Notes under the pieces: model-generated
Database searches by the model: none
What the model saw: the letters and a program-made list of their open reading frames with translations, nothing else
Told to the model about the DNA's origin: nothing
Assembly (NCBI RefSeq): GCF_000745775.1
Contig: NZ_JQJY01000005.1
Location: forward strand, 124,001-188,000
Reading direction: 5' to 3'
DNA: 64,000 nucleotides
From: Flavobacterium sp. ASV13
GTDB taxonomy: Bacteria > Bacteroidota > Bacteroidia > Flavobacteriales > Flavobacteriaceae
Part shown: piece after piece, positions 45,972 to 55,752 of the stretch
Layout of the letters: each line of letters opens with the position of its first letter
Position numbering within the stretch: position 1 is the stretch's first letter
Program-made: the position numbers and the translations under genes

Positions 45972-46004
45972 TGGATCGTTTTTTGCAAATTTTGGATCGT
46001 TTTT
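45972..46004. promoter_or_regulatory. 12-bp direct repeat, 21-bp spacing, upstream of MauE gene
   Basis: TGGATCGTTTTT occurs at 45972 and 45993, 21 bp apart start-to-start, about 130-165 bp upstream of the MauE start. The spacing is that of AraC or LytTR half-sites. The regulator is not identified. Confidence 0.55.
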
Positions 46005-46135
46005 GTTAACAATCCTTCTCTTTTATTGTTTTAATTTCGCTTTGTGGCTGAAGATCAAAACTTTAGTCGAACATAAATTGGAAATTAATAATTCCGTATC
46101 AGAAAGCCGCTTTTTACTTTATTAAAACTGATGAG

Positions 46136-47665
46136 ATGAAAATACCTAAATCCATAAGAAATATTATCATTGAGATTATTTGTCTTCTTTGTATTTTGTT
46201 ATTCGTCTATGCATCTGTCAGTAAAATTGTGGATTTTGAAAATTTTAGTGTACAGCTTGGACAGTCACCCATGTTAAGTGCTTTTGCTGGATGGGTTGCA
46301 ATATTGGTTCCGCTGAGCGAACTTATCATAGCAATAATGTTAGCGATACCCCGTAGCCGATTCGTGGGATTAGTTCTGGCTTTTTCATTAATGGCAATGT
46401 TCACAGCCTATATCTATATTATACTGAATTACGGATCATATGTTCCATGTTCCTGTGGCGGTGTACTGGAAAAGCTTAGTTGGCAGGAACATCTGCTTTT
46501 TAATCTTTTCTTTGTTCTTCTATTATTTCTGGCGATAATTTTAGATTTGACATCAAAAGAAGATAAGTTTTTCAAAAGACCTTTACAAGCAGCATTTAGA
46601 ATACTCATACTATTTGTGTTTAATATTATAACAATGGCCCTGCTTTACGTATGGTCGGAAGATATTATCCACCACCGCAATAATTTTGTCCGGCGTTATT
46701 CTGCATTTTCTGAACCTGAGAGGAAAAAGCTTGATCTTAAATCCTCCTCTTTTTATTTTGCCGGTGCCGACGGATCAACCATCTATCTTGGTAATACACT
46801 GGCACCACGAATGGTGCTTGCCATTAATACGAGCTTTAATAAAGTAGACCGTATTCTAATTGAGCTTGATCATATGGATTTGCCTTTCAGGGCAGTTCAT
46901 ATTCGGGTTGCACCTCCATTTTTTTATCTTACCGACGGTACTGTGCCTTGCGTATTTCGTGGTAATCTGAAAGATTGGAAGGCAAAGCTAATTGATAAAC
47001 AGGAAGTACCTTTTACTCATGCTGAGCCTATTGATTCCCTTCATATGGTGATACGCGCAATCCATCCCACACAAATGCAGAACTCCCTTGCGTTATTGGA
47101 TTTTAACAGCTCAGCAAATCCTATATGGAAGCCCGGCCTAATTATATCCCAACATGATGGTATTTTTGACAGTGATGGTCTATTATTCAGAAATGGATAC
47201 ACTTCCGATTTTCACTACATCTATTTTTATCGCAATGAATTTTTCAGATTGGATAGCAGCCTAATAATGAGAGGAAGGGCACATACTATTGATACCGTTT
47301 ATCAGGCTAATTTGAAGGTTGCTTATTTAAAAGGTCGTCACGAGAGAAAATTATCGGCACCACCTCTTATTGTCAACAGAACCGCAGCGGCATATGACAA
47401 TTTATTATTTGTGAACTCCCAGCTAATCGGGCGATATGAAGATGCACAGATGTGGAGGCAGGCCAGCATCATAGATGTCTATAATATAAACAATAATTCA
47501 TACGATTCCAGTTTTTACATCTACCATGTGGAAAACAAACCCATGCGCAGTTTTATGGTTCAGGGAAATACTTTATATGCCCTTAGCGGAAATTGGATAT
47601 CGAAAGTGCCTCTTAATAAAGATCTTACCAATAAATATAAATCAAAGTCCGTCAACTTAAACTAA
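46136..47665 (+). CDS. MauE/DoxX-type membrane protein with large C-terminal domain
   Basis: This 509-residue protein has four to five N-terminal membrane helices (about 10-165) of the MauE/DoxX type: 'FVYASVSKIVDFENFSVQLGQSPML' and 'YVPCSCGGVLEKLSWQEHLLFNLFFVLLLFLAI', where the C-x-C-G-G segment (about 103-107) is the likely redox or quinone-related site. A soluble C-terminal domain of about 320 residues, probably periplasmic and beta-propeller-like, follows. It precedes a DUF6520 peptide gene by 93 bp on the same strand. MauE proteins supply reducing or disulfide functions during periplasmic maturation. The combination suggests disulfide handling of the small secreted protein next to it. 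Confidence 0.8.
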   Translation: MKIPKSIRNIIIEIICLLCILLFVYASVSKIVDFENFSVQLGQSPMLSAFAGWVAILVPLSELIIAIMLAIPRSRFVGLVLAFSLMAMFTAYIYIILNYGSYVPCSCGGVLEKLSWQEHLLFNLFFVLLLFLAIILDLTSKEDKFFKRPLQAAFRILILFVFNIITMALLYVWSEDIIHHRNNFVRRYSAFSEPERKKLDLKSSSFYFAGADGSTIYLGNTLAPRMVLAINTSFNKVDRILIELDHMDLPFRAVHIRVAPPFFYLTDGTVPCVFRGNLKDWKAKLIDKQEVPFTHAEPIDSLHMVIRAIHPTQMQNSLALLDFNSSANPIWKPGLIISQHDGIFDSDGLLFRNGYTSDFHYIYFYRNEFFRLDSSLIMRGRAHTIDTVYQANLKVAYLKGRHERKLSAPPLIVNRTAAAYDNLLFVNSQLIGRYEDAQMWRQASIIDVYNINNNSYDSSFYIYHVENKPMRSFMVQGNTLYALSGNWISKVPLNKDLTNKYKSKSVNLN

Positions 47666-47758
47666 AAGCAATTAGTTTTAAATATACCTGGCCGGGGTAT
47701 CAGGGATTTAGCCGAAAACCTGAAAAAGAGTAGGCTGCAAACCATAATTTTTTAAATC

Positions 47759-48034
47759 ATGAAAACAAGATTATTGAAATTCATTTTGCCTGTCGTAGTG
47801 ATGGGATTTGCCGCAGCAGCGGCGATGAATGCACCGCAAAATTCGGTAAAAAATGCACTTGTTAATGAGGTGGGGTATATACGCCACAGCAATCTTACCG
47901 ATTGTGAACCATCCGACGAGTGCTCTCCTACAGGAAGCCAGATGTGTACGGTGGGAGATGTTCCAGGAGCTACACGCTTATGGAAAAAGAATCAGAACAA
48001 CCAATGTATTGTGCAGCTTTTCCGCCCACAATAG
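47759..48034 (+). CDS. DUF6520-type secreted small protein
   Basis: This 91-residue protein has a signal peptide ('MKTRLLKFILPVVVMGFAAAAAM') and a short mature region with four or more Cys ('TDCEPSDECSPTGSQMCTVG...NNQCIVQLF'). The layout is that of DUF6520 proteins, which follow MauE-like genes in flavobacteria; I recall such pairs but cannot name a function. The Cys pairs could be disulfide substrates of the MauE protein. It is followed by the terminator of the convergent S9 peptidase. Confidence 0.78.
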   Translation: MKTRLLKFILPVVVMGFAAAAAMNAPQNSVKNALVNEVGYIRHSNLTDCEPSDECSPTGSQMCTVGDVPGATRLWKKNQNNQCIVQLFRPQ

Positions 48035-48042
48035 CAAAAAAG

Positions 48043-48066
48043 CAATGCAGCCCCAGGGCTGCATTG
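48043..48066. terminator. Terminator between DUF6520 and S9 peptidase genes
   Basis: Stem CAATGCAGCC with GGCTGCATTG, four-base loop. On the minus strand it is followed by a run of T's, so it mainly ends the S9 gene. Confidence 0.85.
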
Positions 48067-48069
48067 TTA

Positions 48070-50649
48070 TTAAAAATTGGGTTCCATCCAGTCTTCCTTT
48101 TCAAGTCCTTTGAGATGATGTCCAAAGAATACTTCAATTTTATGGGTCAGATCCATAATTGCCTTTCGATCTTCAAAAGCATGGTCTTCTTGTGGATAAA
48201 CTAGAAGAATGCTTGGTTTTCCCAATCGTCTAAGGGCAAAGTAAAATTCACGGCTTTGATTATGACGAATCTGTTTATCCTTCCCTCCAGTATAAATTAA
48301 GATAGGCGTTTTTACACCTGCTGCCTGATAAACAGGAGAATTTTCGATATACCCCTGAATGTTTTCATGGAAAGGTTTTCCCATTCTCATTTGGAAAGTT
48401 TCAAACCGGAAATATTCTGGAATATTGTAGTTCTCTGCCAAGGAAAAATAGCTGCTTGCAAAATCCGTAATCCCAGCTCCAGCGGCAATAGCCTTGAACA
48501 TAGTGCTTTTGGTAGCAATAAAACTCGCTTCAAATCCGCCAAAAGAATAGCCGATAAGACCTAACTGCGCAGCATCAATTCCAGCTTCATCTGTAATAGC
48601 AGCTGCCACACCAGTCTGAGTGCAATTCAGTGCAGAATCGCCTGGGCTGCCGAGTTGGTACACAATATCTGGCAGAAAAACGAAATAGCCTTTGTTGATT
48701 AAATTTGTGACATTAAAACCTTCACCATCGTAAAGGCTTGGCCTTATAAAATAATGTAAGCGCTGGGATTGTTTTTCATATACGTGAACGATCATCGGGT
48801 ATTTTTTTCCTTTTCTAAAATCTGCCGGATAATATAATATCCCTCCTAGTAAATGATTTTTCCATTGATAAGAAATTCGCTTTGACTCTCCCCAGTAAAA
48901 TTCTGCGATTGACTTTTGATTTTGCGTTACATCTACAAGTGGTTTTTTTCCTGTCCGGCAACGAATTGCTGTGGGACTGTCATAACGTTCCGAATACCAG
49001 CTAATGGTCTTCCCGGCTTGCGCCAGATTGTAGTTACGTGACTGGTCAAAGACTATAGTTTCCAGCACACCATTTTTCTTTAAGAGATAATACCCTGTCT
49101 TGCTATAGTCCGGGGCCCTGGCCTCAAGGACAATATCTTTTGTCATATCTACGCTGGAGCTACCCCAGCCATCGATAATAGGCTTTAAAGGACTAACGCC
49201 CTGTTGCTGGGGTATCCTGAAAATAATATTATGCTCCCTTCCACTAGTTAGCCGCTTGGTGTATGTACCGTCAGCCGATACCAGCCAAATATCAAAAGCA
49301 TCACACAGAAGTATTGATTTAGCATCCTTTGTCCAGAGTACAGTTGCATTAGGTGCTGCCTTAGAGCTTGATGTATCTGAGCCAGCCTGAAAATTATTCG
49401 ACAACTTTGCATGAATACCCTTCGAAAAATTATAATTATACCAATTACCTTCGGTAAAGTAGGTGAGGTATTTACCATCAGGAGATATTTGCCATGACAA
49501 GGAGCTGTTTTGCTGATTCTTTAGAAGAATCTTTTTTTCTCCTGCTCCTACATTCAATAAGTAGAGGTCAATATTAGAAACCCATTCAAATTGAGGTTCA
49601 TAGTGATCCGTGTTCCATATCAATGCATATTGCCCACCAGGCACAAGTGCGGCTTGAGGATAATCCGTAGTAGTGAGTTGCTGAATTTTGCCTGTCTTGG
49701 GATTCCAAAGTAAAGTTTTAGGGGCATATTTCCAATTATGGGTTTCTAGAGCTTTAGGGTATATTACCTTATCCAAAGTATTCCATACTTCCACTATTGG
49801 GGTTTCAATTGATTCTAATGCAGCATCACGTATTGTAGCAAGTACTTCGCCTCGTGAAGTCAGGCTTAGATTTCCGTCAAAATCGATTTTCATCCCGTTT
49901 GAAAAATGGCTGTTATTTAATTGCCTTAACTCATTACGGTTAATGTCAAAATAAAATACTGTCGTGTCGCGCTCGGTTTTACAATAAAAAGATACAGATT
50001 TATTGTCTTCAGACCATATAGGTTTCGAAATAGTTAGATCTTGATATTCGCCTAAACTGATTTCACTTTCAGAAATTTTTTCCTTTGAGTTTAATAATGA
50101 TAGATGCAACCAGCTCTTTTTATTCGTGTGCGTTATATAAAGAAGAGCCTGTCTTGAAGAGGAAACTGAAAATTGCTTAATGTCTTTGATCTCTTTTAGT
50201 TTACTGCCCTCGTTATTCCATACTGATATACCTTTAAATTCTGGATTAGCAGCCACAAGATATGATTCCCAAACAACTGTTTTGCCGGTTTGTCCAATAT
50301 TGTGATGCTTCCCGGAAGTTAGCTCAATAAGATAGCCGTTTTTTCCTGTGTTCTGAAAGTAAAAAATTTCATTTCCAAGAAAATTGCCTTGTAGGGCTGC
50401 AGCAAATTTGTAACAGTTCCTGCCACTGCTTGCCGCAACAAAAAGAGTATCTTGCCCTGCATCGTAATGCACAGACCAACTCAACCATTTTCCATCATGC
50501 GAAATCGGGCCGGGTTTTATCATTCCCCACTTGTTGTAATCCTGTTCTGTAAGCTGTCTTTTAAGAGACTGCCCCTGTGCGGGACAGACTGCATAAATTA
50601 AGAAAAGTAAAAAGAACAGTATAACGCTATTTTGATTAAAAGATTTCAT
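48070..50649 (-). CDS. S9 prolyl-oligopeptidase-family secreted peptidase
   Basis: This 859-residue protein has a signal peptide, a seven-bladed propeller-like N-terminal region (about 40-590, repeated 'W/Y-S-P-D-G-K' strands such as 'LSWQISPDGKYLTYF'), and a C-terminal alpha/beta-hydrolase domain with the Ser nucleophile in 'LIGYSFGGFEASF' (about 705), Asp in 'YTGGKDKQIRHNQS' and His in 'YPQEDHAFED'. S9 enzymes cut oligopeptides, often after Pro. It is the last gene of the SusC-SusD operon, 2 bp after SusD. Thus the transporter above may import peptides and this enzyme may process them. Confidence 0.88.
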   Translation of the reverse strand: MKSFNQNSVILFFLLFLIYAVCPAQGQSLKRQLTEQDYNKWGMIKPGPISHDGKWLSWSVHYDAGQDTLFVAASSGRNCYKFAAALQGNFLGNEIFYFQNTGKNGYLIELTSGKHHNIGQTGKTVVWESYLVAANPEFKGISVWNNEGSKLKEIKDIKQFSVSSSRQALLYITHTNKKSWLHLSLLNSKEKISESEISLGEYQDLTISKPIWSEDNKSVSFYCKTERDTTVFYFDINRNELRQLNNSHFSNGMKIDFDGNLSLTSRGEVLATIRDAALESIETPIVEVWNTLDKVIYPKALETHNWKYAPKTLLWNPKTGKIQQLTTTDYPQAALVPGGQYALIWNTDHYEPQFEWVSNIDLYLLNVGAGEKKILLKNQQNSSLSWQISPDGKYLTYFTEGNWYNYNFSKGIHAKLSNNFQAGSDTSSSKAAPNATVLWTKDAKSILLCDAFDIWLVSADGTYTKRLTSGREHNIIFRIPQQQGVSPLKPIIDGWGSSSVDMTKDIVLEARAPDYSKTGYYLLKKNGVLETIVFDQSRNYNLAQAGKTISWYSERYDSPTAIRCRTGKKPLVDVTQNQKSIAEFYWGESKRISYQWKNHLLGGILYYPADFRKGKKYPMIVHVYEKQSQRLHYFIRPSLYDGEGFNVTNLINKGYFVFLPDIVYQLGSPGDSALNCTQTGVAAAITDEAGIDAAQLGLIGYSFGGFEASFIATKSTMFKAIAAGAGITDFASSYFSLAENYNIPEYFRFETFQMRMGKPFHENIQGYIENSPVYQAAGVKTPILIYTGGKDKQIRHNQSREFYFALRRLGKPSILLVYPQEDHAFEDRKAIMDLTHKIEVFFGHHLKGLEKEDWMEPNF

Positions 50650-50651
50650 AA

Positions 50652-52046
50652 TTAATAACCCGGATTTTGGGGCTTGAGATTTGGATTCAGGCTCAATTCA
50701 CTTTCCGCAATGGGCAAGAGCCTGTTAGTAGAATCCCATCCCGGTTTTACGGTTTGCAAAGCGGCATCAAGCTGGTTGTAACGTTTTAAGTCCATAAATC
50801 TATGACCATACTCAGTAAATAATTCGACCCTTCTTTCCTTCAGTATTGCCTGAATAGCTTCTTCCTGAGATGCAGCCAGACTATTTCCTAAACCAGCTGT
50901 ATTTCTAATTACATTCAAATCTTCTAGTGCTCCAATAAGCTCGCCTTGACGCGCCCTGGCTTCAGCCCTAATGAGATATTGCTCTGCGAGGCGTAATATT
51001 TTTGAATATTCAACAGAACTCCCAGTATTTGTACGCTCTTTGTATTTGTAGGCATGGTACCATGTACCGTTATTATTGGTGACTTTACGGGTCCAGTTGC
51101 TTAGACGAAGATCTCCTGTTTCAAAGGCCGCAATTAATTCGGGACTCAGGCTTACAACAGAGGGTTTTGAATTGAAGTAAAACGAGGAAGCTTCGTCAGT
51201 GTTTAATCCTTCATTTCTTGGTTTCAGCTGCCAGATCGTGGTAGCATTATCTTTTAAAAATACTTGGCTCAGGTCAGTGTCCCATACATAAAGCTCAGTC
51301 TGGTTCAGGACAGCTGATGCCTCGTTTGCCGCTTCTGCCCAGCGCTGTGCATACAAGTATACTCTTGCCAGTAATGCACGGGCGGCAAATGAATTGGGCC
51401 TTACCCTTTCAATGTCGATATATGCATCGGGGAGTAATTGTGCAGCCTGCTCTAAATCATCTATTAATTTCTGATTGAATTCTTCCTGGGATACCCGGCT
51501 TGCAATACTGCTGATGCGGTAATCTGTTGCGGTTATATAAGGAACTTCGCCCCAAAGCTGATTTAAATAAAGATGTTCAAGAGCACGTATGAAAAGGGCT
51601 TCACCTGTTAATTGCTGTTTGTCGGATTCTTGCAGTGTTTGAGAAGCAGCTACCCCTTCTATAACAGCATTTGCAGCATAAATCTGTGAATAGGTATTGT
51701 TCCACATAACATCAAGGCCGGCTGTAGAAGGAAGTACACTATTATTATAAAATGTGGTTTGAATAGCAGTGCTGCCATACCAGGTGAGCTCGTCAGCATA
51801 AAGACCAAGGCGGTATCCTGTTCCGCTATTTTTTCCCGAAAGCAGGCTTGCTTCCCTTATGTGAGCATAAACGTCCGTTAGGGCAGCTGTAGCAGTACTT
51901 GAATTTTCAAATACTGCATTCGTGTCAAGCTGCGTTGGTGTAAGGCCAGTCTCGGTAAAATTATCACATCCTCCCATAAGGGGCAATATGGCGATAAGAC
52001 TTAAGGAAGCCTTTATCATCGTGTTTTTATAAAATTTTGTTTTCAT
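50652..52046 (-). CDS. susD-like: SusD/RagB-family lipoprotein
   Basis: This 464-residue lipoprotein has a leader ending 'LIAILPLMGGCDNF' (lipobox LMGGC), the SusD N-terminus 'GLTPTQLDTNAVFENSSTATAALTDVYAHI', helical TPR-like segments ('LTGEALFIRALEHLYLNQLWGEVPYI') and the C-terminal 'LKERRVELFTEYGHRFMDLKRYNQLDAALQTVKPGWDSTNRLLPIAESELSLNPNLKPQNPGY'. It binds substrate at the surface with the SusC before it (12 bp). It is the middle gene of SusC-SusD-S9. In RagAB-like systems such pairs take up peptides, which would suit the peptidase. Confidence 0.95.
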   Translation of the reverse strand: MKTKFYKNTMIKASLSLIAILPLMGGCDNFTETGLTPTQLDTNAVFENSSTATAALTDVYAHIREASLLSGKNSGTGYRLGLYADELTWYGSTAIQTTFYNNSVLPSTAGLDVMWNNTYSQIYAANAVIEGVAASQTLQESDKQQLTGEALFIRALEHLYLNQLWGEVPYITATDYRISSIASRVSQEEFNQKLIDDLEQAAQLLPDAYIDIERVRPNSFAARALLARVYLYAQRWAEAANEASAVLNQTELYVWDTDLSQVFLKDNATTIWQLKPRNEGLNTDEASSFYFNSKPSVVSLSPELIAAFETGDLRLSNWTRKVTNNNGTWYHAYKYKERTNTGSSVEYSKILRLAEQYLIRAEARARQGELIGALEDLNVIRNTAGLGNSLAASQEEAIQAILKERRVELFTEYGHRFMDLKRYNQLDAALQTVKPGWDSTNRLLPIAESELSLNPNLKPQNPGY

Positions 52047-52058
52047 TTTTTCTATATT

Positions 52059-55000
52059 TTAAAAACTTATTTGTGTGCCGATAGTAAGGATTCGAAGTGG
52101 AGGTAATGTTCCAACAGCACGGAACTCAGGATCAGGTCCCTTAAAAGACGTAAAGGTCAAGAGGTTCTGTCCCTGTAAATAAAGCCTGCATTTGGTATTG
52201 CCTATCCATTTGGCAGGCAGGTTAAAGGAGAGTTGAAGGTTTTTCAAACGTATATAAGATGCATCTGTAATTACAGCATCACTGGCTGCATAATTAAAGA
52301 AAGTACTTTCTGCATCCGAATTTACTCCTGTTGTATAAAGCTGCACAGCATCGCTATTTCCCGGAGCAGACCAGTGATCGAGAATTTGTGTAGATCTATT
52401 GCCCATTTCTCCTGGAACACCAATAATTTTTCTTGGATCAATATTGTCCTGCTTTACAAACTGAAGCAAAAAGTCAAGCTGCCAATTCTTATACCGGAAT
52501 TGATTTTGCACGCCGCCATAAAATTTGGGATTGAGATTAAGCAAAACCTGCTTGTCACTTGGGGAATTTATAGAACCATCGCCATTTATATCTTCAAAAG
52601 TGTAAATTCCTGATTGTGAATCCAACCCTGTGTAGTGAAATAGCTTAATGATATTCAGGGGTTGTCCAATTACATATTGATCAGAATAAGTGGAGTTTTC
52701 CAATCCTGGAAAGGATATCAGTTTATTTTTTACTGATGTGAAATTAAAATCCGTGGTCCAGCTAAAATCTTTGGTCTGTATATTAGTCGTCTGTAGTGTC
52801 AATTCGATGCCTTTATTCTCTACGGTGGCATCAAGATTAGCCTGAAGTGACGGAAAGCCTGTTGTTCCCGGCATAGGCACACCTACGAGTTGATTCGACG
52901 AATGATTACGGTACCAGCCGGCAGTGAATTGAATTTTGTCCTGTAAAAATCCAGTTTCTAAGGCAAATTCCAATTTTTTATTGGTTTCCCATCCAAAATC
53001 AGGATTGTACAGGCGGCTAGGCTGCAATCCCGGAATTCCCTGATAGTTGTTGCCCGAAGTACCATAACTGTCCAAATATTGGTAATTACCTATTTGGTCA
53101 TTGCCGGTGATTCCATAGCTAGCCCTGAGTTTCCCCAAACTAAGGACATCCTGTTTAACAAACCAATCTTCGCTTGAGAAAATCCATGCCGCGCCTATTG
53201 CCCCAAACCATGCAAAACGATTTGACGGACCAAAGCGGCTCGAACCATCCCTTCTTCCTGTAAGATTTATAATGTAACGGTTATCCAACTGCAAATTTAG
53301 ACGTCCAAAAAGGGCCTGATATTTATATATGGACTCATCGTTGCCTGATACTGTAAGGTAGGTTGCTGCTGCGGGATTATTCATCAGGCTGTTATGGGCG
53401 AAACCTAATGCTGACATGGCAATCTGCTCGTTATCCTGTCTTTGAAAAGTGGCTCCTCCTAGTAAGTCAGTCTGAAGCCTGCCCCATAATTTTTTCCAAT
53501 TAAGTTGAGGTTCAATAATCCAGGAGCGACGTGCCACATCATTATAATAAATGGCCGAAGATTCAGCGCCAAGCCCATAATTTGGCAGATAGATAGTATA
53601 AGGATAAGCGGATGCCTCGTGATGTTTAAGGTCCGTATAGCCTAAACTAGTCTTAAGGGTAATATCCTGCGAGACTTTATACGATAACTGGATGTTGGCA
53701 ATCAAATCATACGTCTGTGATTGTGAGCTTCCCAGAAAGTTTCTTGCAGGGTTATTCTCAAAGGTGTTGTTCTCCCAATTAATGTTACCCTGTGCATCAT
53801 ACATTTCAGGTGCATTTGGCGGAGTGGTTATTGCTTCGAGTGTTGGATCTGCAAGGGGCTGATTGTTATGTTGAACTGTATAACCGCCTGAAAAATCCAA
53901 GTGGAAGCGCTTATCCTTGGACTGATGTGAGATACTTGTTCTTACATTAGCCTTTTTGTATCCATAGTCGCCCGGAAAGACCGTGGTTTCATGATTAAAA
54001 TTACTAGATAGTAAAAACTGGGTATATTCACTGCCACCTTGTATACCTGCACTGAGGTTTGTAATTTGGGCACTATTGCCTAATAATTTTTTCTGCCAGT
54101 CTGTATAACGGTTAGGATCCCAAGTTCCGTTTATATCATAAGCGCCCTTGGGATATTCAGTAATGCCATCATTTTGAAATGCTTCGGCTCGAACTGTGAG
54201 GTATTGCTGCGTATTAAGAAGATCCATGAAATGTGCTACTTGTGCCACTCCGCTTGAAAAATTTACGTTAACCGTTGTTTGTCCTGCTTTACCTTTTTTA
54301 GTTGTAACCAGTACGACACCATTAGCGCCTCGCGATCCGTAAATAGAAGTGGCATCGGCATCTTTTAGTACTTCTATACTTTGTATATCGGCAGGATTCA
54401 GGTTATTTAAGGGACTTGTAAAAGTGTTCAGTACGCTCATAGTGCCGCTAAAGCCGATGGCTTCTGATGAATACGGCACACCATCTATGATAAAGAGAGG
54501 AGCATTGCCATCAGACCTAATGCTGTTACGTCCACGGATTTGAATTTCAAAACCACCTCCTGCAATTCCTGTGTTCTGTGTTATCTCCACACCGGCCATT
54601 CTTCCCTGCATGGTTGCCAAAACATTGTTTACAGGTTGAGTTTCGATATCCTTGGATGTAATGCGGGCAATACTTCCGGTTCTTTCTTTGTCATTTACAC
54701 TGTAATAACCTGCATTGATGGTCACCTCCTTAAGCTGTGTACTGTCTTCTGCTAATATCACAGTTATGGGAGTTTGGTTTCCAACCATTATTTCCTGCGT
54801 GGCATAACCTAAAAATGAAAAGATGAGTACGTCTGTTGAATTAGCCGTAATTGAAAAATTGCCTTTTTCATCTGTTACGGCTGAAGTTGTAGTTCCTTTG
54901 ACAATGACCGTCACGCTTGGAAGTGGTCCAGTGACATCGGTAACTGTACCTGTAATTTGATGTTGTAACTGCTTCGTGTAGGTTCTGAACGTTAGTCCAG

Positions 55001-55088
55001 TGGCATTACTATGATTAGAAAGCAGTATTGCGAAAATAAATATACAAAGACAGTAAGGCCTGCCCTTGTTAAATGAAAGATTTTTCAT
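52059..55088 (-). CDS. susC-like: SusC/RagA-family TonB-linked outer-membrane transporter
   Basis: This 1009-residue receptor has a signal peptide, the CarboxypepD-like domain ('ITGTVTDVTGPLPSVTVIVKG', about 45-130), plug motifs ('VLATMQGRMAGVEI', 'IQIRGRNSIRSDGNAPLFIIDGVPYS', 'DADATSIYGSRGANGVVLVTTKKGK') and a barrel ending 'ILTIGTQISF'. It diverges in sequence from the first SusC (12530) and is in an operon with SusD and an S9 peptidase, so peptides rather than glycans are a likely cargo. A hairpin (55133-55171) sits in its leader. The base composition looks less AT-rich than in the chromosome to the left. Confidence 0.95.
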   Translation of the reverse strand: MKNLSFNKGRPYCLCIFIFAILLSNHSNATGLTFRTYTKQLQHQITGTVTDVTGPLPSVTVIVKGTTTSAVTDEKGNFSITANSTDVLIFSFLGYATQEIMVGNQTPITVILAEDSTQLKEVTINAGYYSVNDKERTGSIARITSKDIETQPVNNVLATMQGRMAGVEITQNTGIAGGGFEIQIRGRNSIRSDGNAPLFIIDGVPYSSEAIGFSGTMSVLNTFTSPLNNLNPADIQSIEVLKDADATSIYGSRGANGVVLVTTKKGKAGQTTVNVNFSSGVAQVAHFMDLLNTQQYLTVRAEAFQNDGITEYPKGAYDINGTWDPNRYTDWQKKLLGNSAQITNLSAGIQGGSEYTQFLLSSNFNHETTVFPGDYGYKKANVRTSISHQSKDKRFHLDFSGGYTVQHNNQPLADPTLEAITTPPNAPEMYDAQGNINWENNTFENNPARNFLGSSQSQTYDLIANIQLSYKVSQDITLKTSLGYTDLKHHEASAYPYTIYLPNYGLGAESSAIYYNDVARRSWIIEPQLNWKKLWGRLQTDLLGGATFQRQDNEQIAMSALGFAHNSLMNNPAAATYLTVSGNDESIYKYQALFGRLNLQLDNRYIINLTGRRDGSSRFGPSNRFAWFGAIGAAWIFSSEDWFVKQDVLSLGKLRASYGITGNDQIGNYQYLDSYGTSGNNYQGIPGLQPSRLYNPDFGWETNKKLEFALETGFLQDKIQFTAGWYRNHSSNQLVGVPMPGTTGFPSLQANLDATVENKGIELTLQTTNIQTKDFSWTTDFNFTSVKNKLISFPGLENSTYSDQYVIGQPLNIIKLFHYTGLDSQSGIYTFEDINGDGSINSPSDKQVLLNLNPKFYGGVQNQFRYKNWQLDFLLQFVKQDNIDPRKIIGVPGEMGNRSTQILDHWSAPGNSDAVQLYTTGVNSDAESTFFNYAASDAVITDASYIRLKNLQLSFNLPAKWIGNTKCRLYLQGQNLLTFTSFKGPDPEFRAVGTLPPLRILTIGTQISF

Positions 55089-55478
55089 AAATTTAAAAAG
55101 GATTAAAATTGAACGAAAGTTTGATTTTCTCTGCCTTCTATGCTAGTATTCGACCACGAGTTATAGAAGGCTTTTCTTGTTAATTAATTAATCATAGGCG
55201 TAATTTGGTTTTGGTTATTTATAAGTTAAGACCTGTTCTTGTGTGGTTTTACGATTTGCAATTTTGCAGTAATGCTAAAGGCAAAGCTGATAGCATAATA
55301 ACCCGGCCCTTCCCCCGACTAACTCAGCAGGATACCAAAACAGGGCCAGGCATTATAAAAATGAAATAAAGAAACTACAACATAGGCAAACCGATAATGG
55401 TTAAACATACGACTGCGATTCTTTTCTATATCGTGAAGTAGCTTCGAGAAGTTGAGGATGTTGCCGAAAAAAAATAGG

Positions 55479-55587
55479 CGCGGAACTCAACATATCCGCT
55501 TCCGAGGTACTGGTATACCCTTATGCGCGAATAAGTGAGCCCACGCCCTTTATAGGCGTGAGCATTTACACTTATCATCTCGCGCAT
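55479..55587. other. Compound inverted-repeat structure
   Basis: Hairpin GCGGA/TCCGC (about 55479-55499), then an outer pair ATGCGCGAATAAGTG (55523-55537) with CACTTAT-CATC-TCGCGCAT (55569-55587, 4-nt bulge) enclosing CACGCC (55542-55547) and GGCGTG (55555-55560). It could be a structured RNA or a recombination/replication site. Confidence 0.55.
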
Positions 55588-55712
55588 TTAAAAATTACCA
55601 GTTTTCGGAAACGAGACTCCAAGCGAATGCTTCAAATATTTTCTATTGAAGAATCGCAAATTTAATAAAACACGTACTGATTAACTAGTACTGAGCCAAA
55701 TATATTAAAAAA

Positions 55713-55738
55713 TATCGGTACGTCAAAACGTACCGATA
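55713..55738. terminator. Perfect hairpin before the XRE-like gene
   Basis: Stem TATCGGTACG with CGTACCGATA around TCAAAA. On the minus strand a T run follows, so it may terminate leftward transcripts; it may also be a regulator site, since it is only 15 bp from the start of an XRE-like gene. Confidence 0.6.
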
Positions 55739-55752
55739 AATTATTTTAGTTA

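Larger units (their letters stand above)
55089..55752. other. Long intergenic region with strong secondary structure
   Basis: Between the divergent SusC and XRE-like genes; no coding frame defended. It holds a leader stem (GCCTTCTAT at 55133 with ATAGAAGGC at 55163-55171), a compound structure (55479-55587) and a hairpin (55713-55738). Each is reported separately or as a finding. Confidence 0.7.

Noticed and set aside
48070..48204. Plus-strand frames running across the DUF6520 end into the S9 gene
   Set aside because: They are antisense to the S9 peptidase end, cross its terminator and match nothing.
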